The notes under the pieces: model-generated | What the model was told of the DNA's origin: nothing | Database searches by the model: none | Seen by the model: only the letters and a program-made list of their open reading frames with translations | Assembly: GCA_037445115.1 (NCBI GenBank) | Contig: JBBILC010000114.1 | Span: forward strand, 1-17,965 | DNA length: 17,965 nucleotides | Source: Trichothermofontia sp037445115 | Lineage (GTDB): Bacteria; Cyanobacteriota; Cyanobacteriia; B231 | Direction of reading: 5' to 3' | Made by a program: the position numbers and the translations under genes | Shown here: positions 1 through 7,758 of the stretch, in pieces | How positions within the stretch are numbered: position 1 is the first letter of the stretch | Layout: the number at the start of each line of letters is the position of its first letter

Positions 1-56
1 GGATTAGTGTGTCTATTTTTAGAAAATAAAATCTTAAGATTCAACACTTCTGTCAT
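1..56 (-). CDS. Possible start of a further downstream ORF (partial), or frameshifted continuation of the methylase
   Basis: On the minus strand an ATG at 56-54 opens a frame that runs without a stop for 18 codons to the window edge and overlaps the last codons of the methylase in another frame. The peptide begins MTEVLNLKIL. Two readings are possible. It may be the first codons of the next gene of the operon, overlapping the methylase stop by about 20 bp. Or it may be the true continuation of the methylase after a one-base indel. There is no clear Shine-Dalgarno sequence. The stretch is AT-rich compared with the rest of the operon. It is too short to assign. Confidence 0.15.
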   Translation of the reverse strand, partial: MTEVLNLKILFSKNRHTN

Positions 57-3000
57 CAGCAGATAACTTAAAAACTCTTTGAGCCTCCCCAACTTGAGCG
101 GGTTTCGTTAGGAAGAAGGAAAAGTCAGGATTAGGTGATTTTTGAGCTAATAATGTCAACATAGAAAATTTATAACGTCCATGTCCTACACCAGGGAAAA
201 TGTTCTCACGATTTTCAAAGTCGAAGAGACTAGCTAAATTTTGTCCTTGGGATACTGAACTAAAAAAGTGTTTACAGGTATCATCCGTCGCAATCCCCGT
301 CGGCACAATAATCCCGGCTCTCCCCTGCCCTGCAATCAACTTCCTGGCTAATTCTGAAAACACTGCATAGGTATTAATATCCCCCCGCGAAGTCAACAAA
401 AACCGCCTCGACTCCCGGATAAACACCCCTTGATTTTCCGCTTCCTGCTTCGCCCGTTGCCACGCCGCCGCCAACTCCGGCTTTCGTTCCGGCAACGTCT
501 TAATCAACTTTTCCCGTGCCGCCTTATTCTGCGCCGTCGCAATCTCATAATCCCGTGACGCAAAAAACTCCTTCTCTTGCAGCTTGATCCGCTCCCACGG
601 GGGATTCCCCAAAATGCAATCAAACCCGCCCTGCTCAAACACCTCCGGAAACTCCAACGGCCAATGAAAAAACCGCAACTCATCTGCCAACCGATTCGCC
701 GCCGCCACCATCGCCGATACCGTCACCCGATGCCCTGGCCGCTCCTTCGCCTCCCGCATCAACCGCGCCAACGCCGCACTGGTCGGCAATAACGCCAACC
801 CCGCCGCTGTAATCGGCATAAAAAACGCCGCCGTCCAGAGATTACAAGCCGAGCGATTATTCCACCAATGCGCCGCTTCCCGACTCGCCTTGTATTGGGA
901 TTGCTTTTGGCGCACCTGGTCAGTCGTCTCCTCCGGAATCGCAGCCAACGCCAGCCATTGCGCCGCAAACTCAGCTTGGCTGGATTCATAATCCCATTGC
1001 CTAAACAGCGATTGTTGGCCCGATCGTTCCGCCTTATTATCCTTCTTGCGAGCACTCGCCAACTTCTTATCATCCCCCGTCACCGGCTGATACGCCCCAT
1101 CCGGAATCCCCTCCTTCAGCACCGCCAGATCAAACACCCCCACCAACGAATTGCCACACTTAATCCGGTGATCCAAAAAATTCAACGGCACCCCCCCACA
1201 AAACCCCTCAATCCACAACGCCACCTTACACAAATCCACCGCCAACGGATTGAGGTCCACCCCATAGATACAATTTTGAATCACATCCCGAATCGCCCGC
1301 CGCAACGCCTCCGGCCCCGGTTGCATCTCCCCCGTCCGCACCCGCGCCAACTCCTTCCCAATCCGTCGCGCCGCCGCCAACAGGAAATGACCCGATCCAC
1401 AGGCGGGGTCGCAGATTTTGAGCGAAAGGAGGGCGGCTTCTTGAGCCTCTCGTCGTTGGGCTTCAGGGTCGGAGGGCGCTAAAGCGCGACTACGGTTAGG
1501 ATGCGCTTCTTCTCGTAGTCGGGCTTCAGCCCCACCTAAGGCATTGGGGGGCGCTAAAGCGCGACTACGGAGGCAATTTTCGATGACGGGGTCTAGGGCA
1601 CTTTTAATGAGTTGGCCCACGAGTTCGGGTGGGGTGTAGTAGGAACCAGTCGTTTTGCGTTCGCTGCCAACAACTAGCTGAAATTCCCAAATCCCATTGG
1701 ATTGGACAACTTGTGGGTGAAATTCCAGCAGGCTTTCGTAGACGCTGCCGAGTTCTTCTACGTCTAACGCGCCATAATTCACCCGCCGCAATTGTCCCTT
1801 CTGCTCGTAGAGGGATAGCTGGCGCAGCGCTAACGTCAGGTCATGGTTGTCGATCGCTGCATCATCCAAAGCATCCAAGCGATCGGAGCCGAATAAATCC
1901 CCATTTAAGGCAGACAACCCCAAAACCTGGCCCCGCCAATTCTCATCAAACAACAAAAACGTTACCCGTAACCCCTGCCACAGATCTTGGAACCCCTCCC
2001 GCCGCCAACTCGGACGCTCCACCAGTTCCCGTAAGCGCTCAATACTGTAATACTCCCGATAAATCCGCACCTTCTCCGGGTCATCCGTCGCCAGCAGCAG
2101 ATGCCGCGATTCCGCCACCATCAAAAACAACAACCGATAAATCAACATCAAAAGCTGGCGGTAGAACGCTTCGGGCGTGAGTTTTCCCTCACCCCCAGCC
2201 CCTCGAAGACCCTCACCCCCAGCCCCTCTCCCTGAGGGCGAGGGGAGATCGGATTGATCCCCCTTCTCCCCAGGGGAGAAGGGGTTAGGGGATGAGGGCA
2301 TTAACTTCTCGCGCAGGCTCTGACTTTGGGGATGCTGCAAAAAACCAGTCCCCAGAATCTTCAGCGCTTGCTCCACCCCATCCCGCAGGCGATCGCGTAC
2401 CCGCCCCCCCTGCTGCAACGACGCCTGGTGATAACCCTCTAGCAAACACCCATCCGCATCCTCCATCCCGACGGGCAACCGCGATCGATGGAACAGGCGA
2501 TAAAACAAACCAAACTCAGCAAAATTCTCCCCATTGAGAATCTGCTCTAGGTCAAACTCCACATAGGTCAGCCGCGTCATCAATGACGAATCCCGTAACA
2601 GCCGCCACCGCAACCCATTCGTCACCACCGCCCAGAGATGCTCCGTCCGGTTGAGATACTCCTGCACCAACGCATGGGCCGACAGTCGGGGTGTCCCGCT
2701 GGGCGGACGTTGCTCCAGAGAAATGCGACACCCCGTGATATGAACAGGAGCCGTGTCTTCAGCCCTCACCCCCAACCCCTCTCCCCCAGGGCGAGGGGCG
2801 ATCGATGCCCGACTCCCTAACCCCGCTCGGTGGGAAATCGCATAGGTTTGCCCCTCCACCACCTCCGCCTTCGCCACATAGACCGGGTCATACCCCAAAC
2901 TCCGCAGCAACGGCACCACCCACTGCTCCCGTGTCACCGTCGTCGCCGGGTCAGCCGCCGGTAGCCGCGAGAGCGATCGTTGAAACGCTGCCCAATAGGC

Positions 3001-3165
3001 CCGTGCATCCCCCCAAGCCGTTGCAATCTCATCCGCAAGCTTACTCCCCTTCGCCAGCCCAAAATCCTCCGGCGCTTGCCCCTTGATCTCCCCCGCCAAA
3101 ATATCGGTGGTCAAGTCCGCCGCAATGAGATTGCCCTCAATTTGTAACCCGATCAGATTAGCCAT
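34..3165 (-). CDS. Eco57I-type N6-adenine DNA methylase (DrmMI-like / type IIG-like), C-terminally short
   Basis: A 1043-residue large adenine-specific DNA methyltransferase. It should transfer a methyl group from S-adenosylmethionine to the N6 of adenine to mark self DNA. The SAM-binding motif DPACGSG lies at residues 586-592 and the catalytic NPPW at 854-857, both typical of the Eco57I/DrmMI group. The N-terminal part (to about 500) is the long region that these proteins carry ahead of the MTase fold. The ATG at 3165 was chosen because it overlaps the upstream nuclease stop by 8 bp (ATGGCTAA); a TTG nine codons earlier is possible. Relatives normally continue for several hundred residues of target-recognition region after the SxxDD motif, but here the frame ends at once (...LSADDRSVES), so the protein looks truncated or frameshifted. 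Three in-frame insertions of dispersed repeats break the N-terminal half (protein about 120-134, 290-326 and 532-572). Function as a methylase is fairly sure; activity of this copy is uncertain. Confidence 0.85.
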   Translation of the reverse strand: MANLIGLQIEGNLIAADLTTDILAGEIKGQAPEDFGLAKGSKLADEIATAWGDARAYWAAFQRSLSRLPAADPATTVTREQWVVPLLRSLGYDPVYVAKAEVVEGQTYAISHRAGLGSRASIAPRPGGEGLGVRAEDTAPVHITGCRISLEQRPPSGTPRLSAHALVQEYLNRTEHLWAVVTNGLRWRLLRDSSLMTRLTYVEFDLEQILNGENFAEFGLFYRLFHRSRLPVGMEDADGCLLEGYHQASLQQGGRVRDRLRDGVEQALKILGTGFLQHPQSQSLREKLMPSSPNPFSPGEKGDQSDLPSPSGRGAGGEGLRGAGGEGKLTPEAFYRQLLMLIYRLLFLMVAESRHLLLATDDPEKVRIYREYYSIERLRELVERPSWRREGFQDLWQGLRVTFLLFDENWRGQVLGLSALNGDLFGSDRLDALDDAAIDNHDLTLALRQLSLYEQKGQLRRVNYGALDVEELGSVYESLLEFHPQVVQSNGIWEFQLVVGSERKTTGSYYTPPELVGQLIKSALDPVIENCLRSRALAPPNALGGAEARLREEAHPNRSRALAPSDPEAQRREAQEAALLSLKICDPACGSGHFLLAAARRIGKELARVRTGEMQPGPEALRRAIRDVIQNCIYGVDLNPLAVDLCKVALWIEGFCGGVPLNFLDHRIKCGNSLVGVFDLAVLKEGIPDGAYQPVTGDDKKLASARKKDNKAERSGQQSLFRQWDYESSQAEFAAQWLALAAIPEETTDQVRQKQSQYKASREAAHWWNNRSACNLWTAAFFMPITAAGLALLPTSAALARLMREAKERPGHRVTVSAMVAAANRLADELRFFHWPLEFPEVFEQGGFDCILGNPPWERIKLQEKEFFASRDYEIATAQNKAAREKLIKTLPERKPELAAAWQRAKQEAENQGVFIRESRRFLLTSRGDINTYAVFSELARKLIAGQGRAGIIVPTGIATDDTCKHFFSSVSQGQNLASLFDFENRENIFPGVGHGRYKFSMLTLLAQKSPNPDFSFFLTKPAQVGEAQRVFKLSADDRSVES
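1450..1572. repeat. Dispersed repeat insertion with direct and inverted arms inside the methylase gene
   Basis: The 20-mer GCGCTAAAGCGCGACTACGG occurs perfectly at 1476-1495 and again at 1551-1570, exactly 75 bp (25 codons) apart. Between them, around 1513-1533, lies CGTAGTCGGGCTTCAGCCCC, a diverged inverted counterpart, and a third diverged arm lies near 1454-1466. The unit resembles the CGTAGTCGCGCTTTAGCGC hairpin repeats scattered in many cyanobacterial genomes (recalled, not searched). It keeps the reading frame and encodes an Ala/Arg-rich stretch (SRALAPPNALGG, then SRALAPSD) immediately before the SAM-binding strand of the methylase. Confidence 0.85.
2187..2300. repeat. GC-rich CCCTCACCCCCAGCCCCTC dispersed repeat cluster inside the methylase gene
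   Basis: CCCTCACCCCCAGCCCCTC occurs twice, about 24-27 bp apart. It is followed by the inverted stem CTCTCCCTGAGGGCGAGGGG and a second palindrome, CCCTTCTCCCCAGGGGAGAAGGGG (counted as two halves around CAGG). On the coding strand it yields a low-complexity Pro/Gly/Glu segment (SPNPFSPGEKGD, then SPSGRGAGGEG twice). This is a well-known type of cyanobacterial/bacterial dispersed hairpin repeat found mostly between genes; here it sits in frame. Confidence 0.85.
2763..2800. repeat. Second copy of the CCCTCACCCCCAACCCCTC dispersed repeat, in frame in the methylase
   Basis: The segment CCCTCACCCCCAACCCCTC followed by TCCCCCAGGGCGAGGGG is a close copy of the repeat at 2187-2246. It encodes APRPGGEGLGVRAE in the N-terminal region of the methylase. 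The flanking protein (AISHRAGLGSR before, VHITGCRISLEQRP after) still reads normally, so the repeat has been tolerated as an insertion. Confidence 0.8.
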
Positions 3166-3775
3166 GATCCACTTCAAGCGATTGAACACCAAGGGAGAGA
3201 ATGCCTAAAATTTTACCAATTTGATTGATGGCATATTCCGTTAAATCAATCTCAACCGTTGCCTTGGCCAACCTTAAGAATTTCCAAAGATTTCCCGTTG
3301 TCACCGCCCCATAGATCGTTGAAATTGAATTTTCCGCCTGTTCATTAAACCGTTGCGCCGCAAACATTTCCGCCATACACTGGCCTAACCCAGCATTGAG
3401 ATTCTCCTTTTTCGCCTCCACAATCGTAAAGACCGGCGCACTCACCATTAACTGCTCCGGTGAATCACTGAGAATAAAATCACAAATCCCATTTAAGCCT
3501 AGCGTCGGATCGATATTAAACTCAACACCCGAAAAAAGACTAATTTGGGATTCAAATTGTCGTCGTAGTTCCACTAAAATCGGCGCAATAATGAGTTCAG
3601 ACCGGGATTTTTCCGTATTAATCGCCAGCGCTAGGGGTAAGTTGTACGCAAGCGTTTCCCGCAGCCACGTACCGGGCGATCGTTCCGGTGCATTCACAAA
3701 CAAATCTGCTTGCTCATGGACTCGCAGCAACAGCTTTTTCTTAATACTTTCTAGGGTAAAGTCACGGTATGACAT
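3158..3775 (-). CDS. Small PD-(D/E)XK nuclease-like protein between helicase and methylase
   Basis: A 205-residue cytosolic protein. It shows a PD-(D/E)XK-type core: D99 in GICDFIL at the end of a beta strand, then E120-A-K122 in FTIVEAKKEN on the next strand, followed by an alpha helix (GLGQCMAEMFAAQRF) and a strand with YGAVTTGNLWKF. The N-terminal helix SELIIAPILVELRRQ supplies a further acidic residue, as in this superfamily. Such short proteins are common in cyanobacteria as hypothetical genes. The start is taken at ATG 3775 because GAGGAG (3787-3782) lies six bases upstream; the longer frame to 3811 would overlap the helicase. It begins 13 bp after the helicase stop and overlaps the methylase start, so the three are co-translated. 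Its role as the DNA-cutting subunit of the operon is inference; alternatives are a DNA-end or structure-specific nuclease or a degenerate binding protein. Confidence 0.8.
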   Translation of the reverse strand: MSYRDFTLESIKKKLLLRVHEQADLFVNAPERSPGTWLRETLAYNLPLALAINTEKSRSELIIAPILVELRRQFESQISLFSGVEFNIDPTLGLNGICDFILSDSPEQLMVSAPVFTIVEAKKENLNAGLGQCMAEMFAAQRFNEQAENSISTIYGAVTTGNLWKFLRLAKATVEIDLTEYAINQIGKILGILSLGVQSLEVDHG

Positions 3776-3781
3776 CGCCTG

Positions 3782-3787
3782 CTCCTC
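3782..3787 (-). promoter_or_regulatory. Shine-Dalgarno sequence of the nuclease gene
   Basis: GAGGAG on the minus strand, six bases before ATG 3775, and just before it lies the TAG stop of the helicase (3791-3789). It decides the nuclease start and suggests translational coupling with the helicase. Confidence 0.7.
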
Positions 3788-3788
3788 A

Positions 3789-6665
3789 CTAGGTTCCTGG
3801 CTTGAGTACATAGACCCCTAACATATCCAGCGGTAATTGGGGCCGCACCCGGACCTGTCCTGCCTTCGTCAAATTGCGCACCCGCCGATGGGATTGCGCC
3901 AACGCTTGACTCCGCGCCTGGGCGATCGCCGCTAGTTCCTCCTCCAGATCCCGCAAGCTAGCCAACACATCCGCCAGATCCAACTGCTTCAACGCCACCG
4001 GCAGATCCGCCACCGGCTCCGCCTGTTGCAAAAGCGATTGCGCTACCTCCGACGCCAACCATACCGGATTCATCGGCGGTCCCGTAAACCCCGCCACAAA
4101 ACAATCCTCCGCCAGCAAATCCTCCCCACGGGCATTCGTCAGCAAATAGCGTGCCCGCAGCAACAACAGCGTCGTGCGCCGTTCCACCGCATCGGTAATC
4201 GTTAACCCACACCGAGCCGCGATCGGTGTCGCCTGATTTGCCAGCGTTTCCTCCAATAAATAGCGGGCTAACCCCTCCACTAACGGATGATTCCGCCCAA
4301 CATATTCCACTCCCTCCGGGACCGGGGTCGTAAACGTCAGCGTGCGCGGTTGCATCCCCAGGATCGGTTGCAGGGGAACAGGGATAGCGGGCAACAGCCA
4401 ACCCTGTTTTTGCTGCCGTAACGAAGTATGCAAACGACTACAGGCCGCTTTCACAAACCGCTCAACATCCGCCTCATTGCCCAGAACGCGATCGGACTCC
4501 ACCAACTCCTGCTCTACCTCTTCCGGCTTAATTGCCCGTTGCGCAAACCGCGTGCGGCTGACCTTTTCCCGCTCTACCGCCCGATCCCAACTCTGATGCA
4601 CCTGCTCCTTAGCCGACGCCTCCGTATCCAGCAAGTCCAAGAGCGACAGTTGCTGGGCATCGTCCTGGCGATCGAAAAGCGACTTAAACACCGCCTCCGA
4701 TACCGTCACACTATCCATCGGCACCGGCACCGTAATCCCCAACGTCCGATGAATCGTCACCGCCTTACGGATTAAGACATCTAAGACCGCACCATCCACG
4801 GGATTATCCTGACCATACAGCAAATAGCTTTTCACCACACTCGCCGTCTGACCATAGCGATCGATCCGTCCCTCGCGCTGCTCCAAGCGATTCGGATTCC
4901 ACGGTAAATCGTAGTGAATCACCGCATTGAAATACGCTTGCAAATTCACCCCCTCACTCAGACAATCCGTTGCCACCAGAATGCGCTGGGGATAAGTTGC
5001 TAACTCTGCTAACAGGGCTTCCCGCTCATCCTCCGATCGCTCACTCGTAATCGCAATAATTCGCGTTTGACTACCGCGCTTTTTCTCGAATTTCGCTTGT
5101 AATTCCTCGGCCACGTAATTCGCCGTAGCAATATAGCGACACCAAACAATCGGATGGAATCCCTCCGGCAGCAAATCGGTAATCAGCGTGATGGCCGCCT
5201 GCAATTTGGCATCCTTAGCGCCCTTAAGCTTAGCGGCAGTCTGGATAAACCCTCGGAGTTTCCGGCGATCGCTCTCTTGGTAGGTGCGCTGCCCCTGCTC
5301 GATCGCGATCGTGGCTTGGGCATCGATCGCCTGCTCCTGATCGGTCGGATCATAGGTATACGCAACCATCAAGTCTTCATCGATTTCAGATAAGGCCGTA
5401 GGCAAGGGCGCGTAGGCAGTCGCCGCTTCTGGCTCGCTACCCCCAACTCCCGACTCCCGTCCCCCCTTACTCACCTGTTTCCCCAGCGTCGCGATCGCGG
5501 CCTCCGGCGACGACATCACACACCGAATCAGGGCCAATGCCGCCCAATAGCGTCCCCGTCGTTGGGCATAACTCATCTCCGCAGTGGTAGTCTTGACCAA
5601 CCCCCGTGCAAAGTTATAGACCGCCTCAAACAAATCTCGGTATTCCGGTGAGAGCTTATAGGGCTGTTCGAGAGAATCTCGCTCTGGAAACGGCGTTTCA
5701 TTGCCTAACCATTGCTTCACATCCGCCCGTCGGCGCTGGATAAAATGGTTGGCTAACTCAATCCGTTGCTCCTGGGTCAAGTTATTAATATCCCACGCCG
5801 CAAATTTAGACTTGAGTAACCCAATGATCGAAAGGAATGACGCTTCGATACCGCTATGGGGGGTCGCAGTCACGAGAATGAGATGCTGCTGCTCGCGTTC
5901 GGCCAGTTCCTGAAGGAGTTGATGTCGCTGTTGTTGCGCTGTACTCTGCCCGCCGGGACGCGCACAGGTGTGGGCCTCATCGACAATGACTAAATCGGGA
6001 CAATGGGTTAAGAAACTAGCGCGACGGCGATCGGACTTCGCATAATCCAAGCTCACAATAATGTGGCGATAGTAGCTGAAAACATGATGATCCCCCCCTG
6101 GCAGCCCCCGCTCCAACTTACTAACCGTACCGGAACGAATGACAACGGCATCAATGTGAAATTGCTTCCGTAGCTCTCGTTGCCACTGATCACACAGATG
6201 GGGGGGACACAGCACAGCCAGTCGTTTCACGTCCCCACGATCGAGCAATTCTCGCGCAATCAATCCCGCTTCGATCGTTTTCCCAATCCCGACATCATCG
6301 GCAATCAGCAACCGAATCGTTGCCAATCGCAAGGCCATGAGTAACGGCACCACCTGATACGGGCGCGGACGTACCGATAACCGACCCAGCGATCGAAACG
6401 GACCGGCCCCGCTCCGTAGGCTCAGGCGGGCGGCATCCATCAGCAATTGGGCAGCGGTATGGTCTTGGATCGCCTCTGCCCTAGGGGGTGGAAATTGCGC
6501 GGGCGTAATTGGCTCCAATGCAAGCGGCTGGTAGATCCCGCATACCTGATCCTCATTGCCACTCAGCGGTCGCAGGCGGATCACCTCAGGAATGTCTGAG
6601 GGTAAGACAACCCATTGGCGATCGCGACAGGTCACGACTGACCCTAGGGAAAAACGTTCGGACAT
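3789..6665 (-). CDS. SNF2/DEAD-family helicase-ATPase, DrmD-like
   Basis: A 958-residue superfamily 2 ATPase. Residues 1-60 form a small N-terminal beta domain (SLGSVVTCRDRQWVVLPS) typical of DrmD-like helicases of class 1 DISARM and related R-M helicases. The ATPase motifs are complete: motif I GIGKT (126-130), motif II DEAH (229-232), motif III LVTATPHSG, motif V ILVATDCLSEGVNLQ and motif VI NRLEQREGRIDRYGQ, the last two in the C-terminal RecA lobe. The tail (about 700-958) is a helical and beta region of unknown detail. ATG 6665 is preferred over TTG 6683 because MSERFSLGS matches the usual short N terminus. It is the first gene of a minus-strand operon with a nuclease and a methylase and probably moves on or remodels DNA to let them act. 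An in-frame low-complexity insertion lies near residues 400-410. Confidence 0.9.
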   Translation of the reverse strand: MSERFSLGSVVTCRDRQWVVLPSDIPEVIRLRPLSGNEDQVCGIYQPLALEPITPAQFPPPRAEAIQDHTAAQLLMDAARLSLRSGAGPFRSLGRLSVRPRPYQVVPLLMALRLATIRLLIADDVGIGKTIEAGLIARELLDRGDVKRLAVLCPPHLCDQWQRELRKQFHIDAVVIRSGTVSKLERGLPGGDHHVFSYYRHIIVSLDYAKSDRRRASFLTHCPDLVIVDEAHTCARPGGQSTAQQQRHQLLQELAEREQQHLILVTATPHSGIEASFLSIIGLLKSKFAAWDINNLTQEQRIELANHFIQRRRADVKQWLGNETPFPERDSLEQPYKLSPEYRDLFEAVYNFARGLVKTTTAEMSYAQRRGRYWAALALIRCVMSSPEAAIATLGKQVSKGGRESGVGGSEPEAATAYAPLPTALSEIDEDLMVAYTYDPTDQEQAIDAQATIAIEQGQRTYQESDRRKLRGFIQTAAKLKGAKDAKLQAAITLITDLLPEGFHPIVWCRYIATANYVAEELQAKFEKKRGSQTRIIAITSERSEDEREALLAELATYPQRILVATDCLSEGVNLQAYFNAVIHYDLPWNPNRLEQREGRIDRYGQTASVVKSYLLYGQDNPVDGAVLDVLIRKAVTIHRTLGITVPVPMDSVTVSEAVFKSLFDRQDDAQQLSLLDLLDTEASAKEQVHQSWDRAVEREKVSRTRFAQRAIKPEEVEQELVESDRVLGNEADVERFVKAACSRLHTSLRQQKQGWLLPAIPVPLQPILGMQPRTLTFTTPVPEGVEYVGRNHPLVEGLARYLLEETLANQATPIAARCGLTITDAVERRTTLLLLRARYLLTNARGEDLLAEDCFVAGFTGPPMNPVWLASEVAQSLLQQAEPVADLPVALKQLDLADVLASLRDLEEELAAIAQARSQALAQSHRRVRNLTKAGQVRVRPQLPLDMLGVYVLKPGT
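5437..5466. repeat. CCCAACTCCCGACTCCC heptanucleotide-type repeat inside the helicase gene
   Basis: The plus strand reads CTACCCCCAACTCCCGACTCCCG-type sequence: tandem seven-base units (CCCAACT, CCCGACT, CCCGTCC). Short tandem heptanucleotide repeats of this kind are known from heterocystous and other cyanobacteria. Translated in the helicase it gives a Gly/Ser/Glu-rich loop (SKGGRESGVGGSEPEAAT) in the linker between the ATPase lobes, where an insertion can be tolerated. Confidence 0.65.
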
Positions 6666-6762
6666 ACTGGCTCGGACAAGCAAATAGTGATCGACCCGGC
6701 TCGATCAGTGCTCCTAGTGTAGGCATAGCGATCGATTCCTAGGCAGATTTCATTACAGAATC

Positions 6763-6790
6763 TTATGGATTTCGATCTTTTTCTTACAAT
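6763..6790 (+). promoter_or_regulatory. Candidate sigma70-type promoter for the oxidoreductase
   Basis: TACAAT at 6785-6790 is a good -10 element 29 bases before ATG 6820. The -35 region (TTATGG at 6763-6768, spacing 16) is weak. It lies in the 154-bp gap between the divergent helicase and oxidoreductase genes. No convincing promoter was seen for the helicase side. Confidence 0.25.
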
Positions 6791-6819
6791 CAGGATTAGC
6801 GTTCATCCTCCCCATCCCT

Positions 6820-7758
6820 ATGCAAGCAATTCGCATCCACACCTATGGCGGCCCCGAAGTCCTCCAACTGGATGAGGTCCCAATTCCAGAGATTGCCGAT
6901 GATGAGGTCCTCATCCAAGTCCACGCGGCTGGCGTCAACCCCGTCGATTGGAAGATTCGCGAGGGCTATCTGGATGGCTTCCTGCACCACACCCTCCCCC
7001 TCACCTTGGGTTGGGACGTATCGGGTATCGTGAGTGCCATTGGGGCCAACGTCACCGCCTTCAAACCCGGTGATGCCGTTTACTGCCGTCCCGATATCGA
7101 ACGCAATGGCACCTATGCCGAATACATCGCCGTCAAAGCCAGCGAAGTCGCTAACAAACCCCAAACCCTCACCCATATCCAAGCCGCTGCGGTTCCCCTG
7201 GCCAGTATTACTGCTTGGCACGTGCTCTTTGAAGCTGCCCAATTACAAGCAGGTCAGCGTGTCCTCATCCATGCCGCTGCGGGTGGCGTTGGTAGCTTTG
7301 CCGTACAATTCGCCCGCTGGCGGGGGGCAACCGTCATCGCCACGGCCTCTGCCGACAACCATCCCCTCCTCTTGGGGTTAGGTGCTAACGAGGTCATTGA
7401 CTACCGAACCCATCGCTTTGAAGATGTTATAGCCCCGGTTGATATCGTCTTCGATACGATCGGTGGCGAGGTCCAAACGCGATCGTGGTCCGTCCTTAAA
7501 CCGGGCGGCATCCTGGTTTCCGTCGTTTCCCCCCCGAATGCGGCTGAAGCCGAGGCCCACCACTGTCGCAGTGCCTTTGTCTTCATCCAACCCAGGGCCG
7601 ATTGGCTAACGGAAATTGCCCAATTGATTGACAGCGGCCAAGTCAAACCGATCGTCGAAACCGTACTTCCCCTAGGCGCAGCCGCCACCGCCCAGCAGCA
7701 AAGTCAGGCTGGTCACACCCGTGGCAAGATCGTCTTGCAGATCATCCCTTCCCCATGA
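6820..7758 (+). CDS. NADP-dependent quinone-reductase-type oxidoreductase (zinc-free MDR family)
   Basis: A 312-residue medium-chain dehydrogenase/reductase. Residues 1-125 make the GroES-like catalytic domain (GGPEVLQLDEVPIPEI, VHAAGVNPVDWKIREGY, LGWDVSGIV). The Rossmann NADPH-binding motif AAAGGVGSFAVQFA starts near residue 151. Strand 2 ends in TASADNHPLLLGLGA without a basic pair. The zinc-ligand cysteines of alcohol dehydrogenases are absent, so it belongs to the quinone oxidoreductase/enone reductase branch and reduces quinones or alkenals with NADPH in the cytoplasm. There is no clear Shine-Dalgarno sequence. Its TGA overlaps the next ATG (ATGA, 7755-7758), so the peroxiredoxin-like gene is translationally coupled. 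The exact substrate is not visible. Confidence 0.9.
   Translation: MQAIRIHTYGGPEVLQLDEVPIPEIADDEVLIQVHAAGVNPVDWKIREGYLDGFLHHTLPLTLGWDVSGIVSAIGANVTAFKPGDAVYCRPDIERNGTYAEYIAVKASEVANKPQTLTHIQAAAVPLASITAWHVLFEAAQLQAGQRVLIHAAAGGVGSFAVQFARWRGATVIATASADNHPLLLGLGANEVIDYRTHRFEDVIAPVDIVFDTIGGEVQTRSWSVLKPGGILVSVVSPPNAAEAEAHHCRSAFVFIQPRADWLTEIAQLIDSGQVKPIVETVLPLGAAATAQQQSQAGHTRGKIVLQIIPSP

Noticed and set aside
868..1482. 204-codon plus-strand ORF opposite the methylase
   Set aside because: It is antisense to the conserved methylase motifs and is Arg/Pro-rich, as expected for a shadow of GC-rich coding sequence.
2187..2300. CRISPR-like or rho-independent terminator reading of the palindromic repeats
   Set aside because: There are no spacers of regular length and no T-run, and the block lies inside a continuous coding frame. 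It fits dispersed hairpin repeats better.
6796..7242. 148-codon minus-strand ORF opposite the oxidoreductase
   Set aside because: It runs antisense to the GroES-like and Rossmann region of a clearly conserved enzyme and has no domain of its own.
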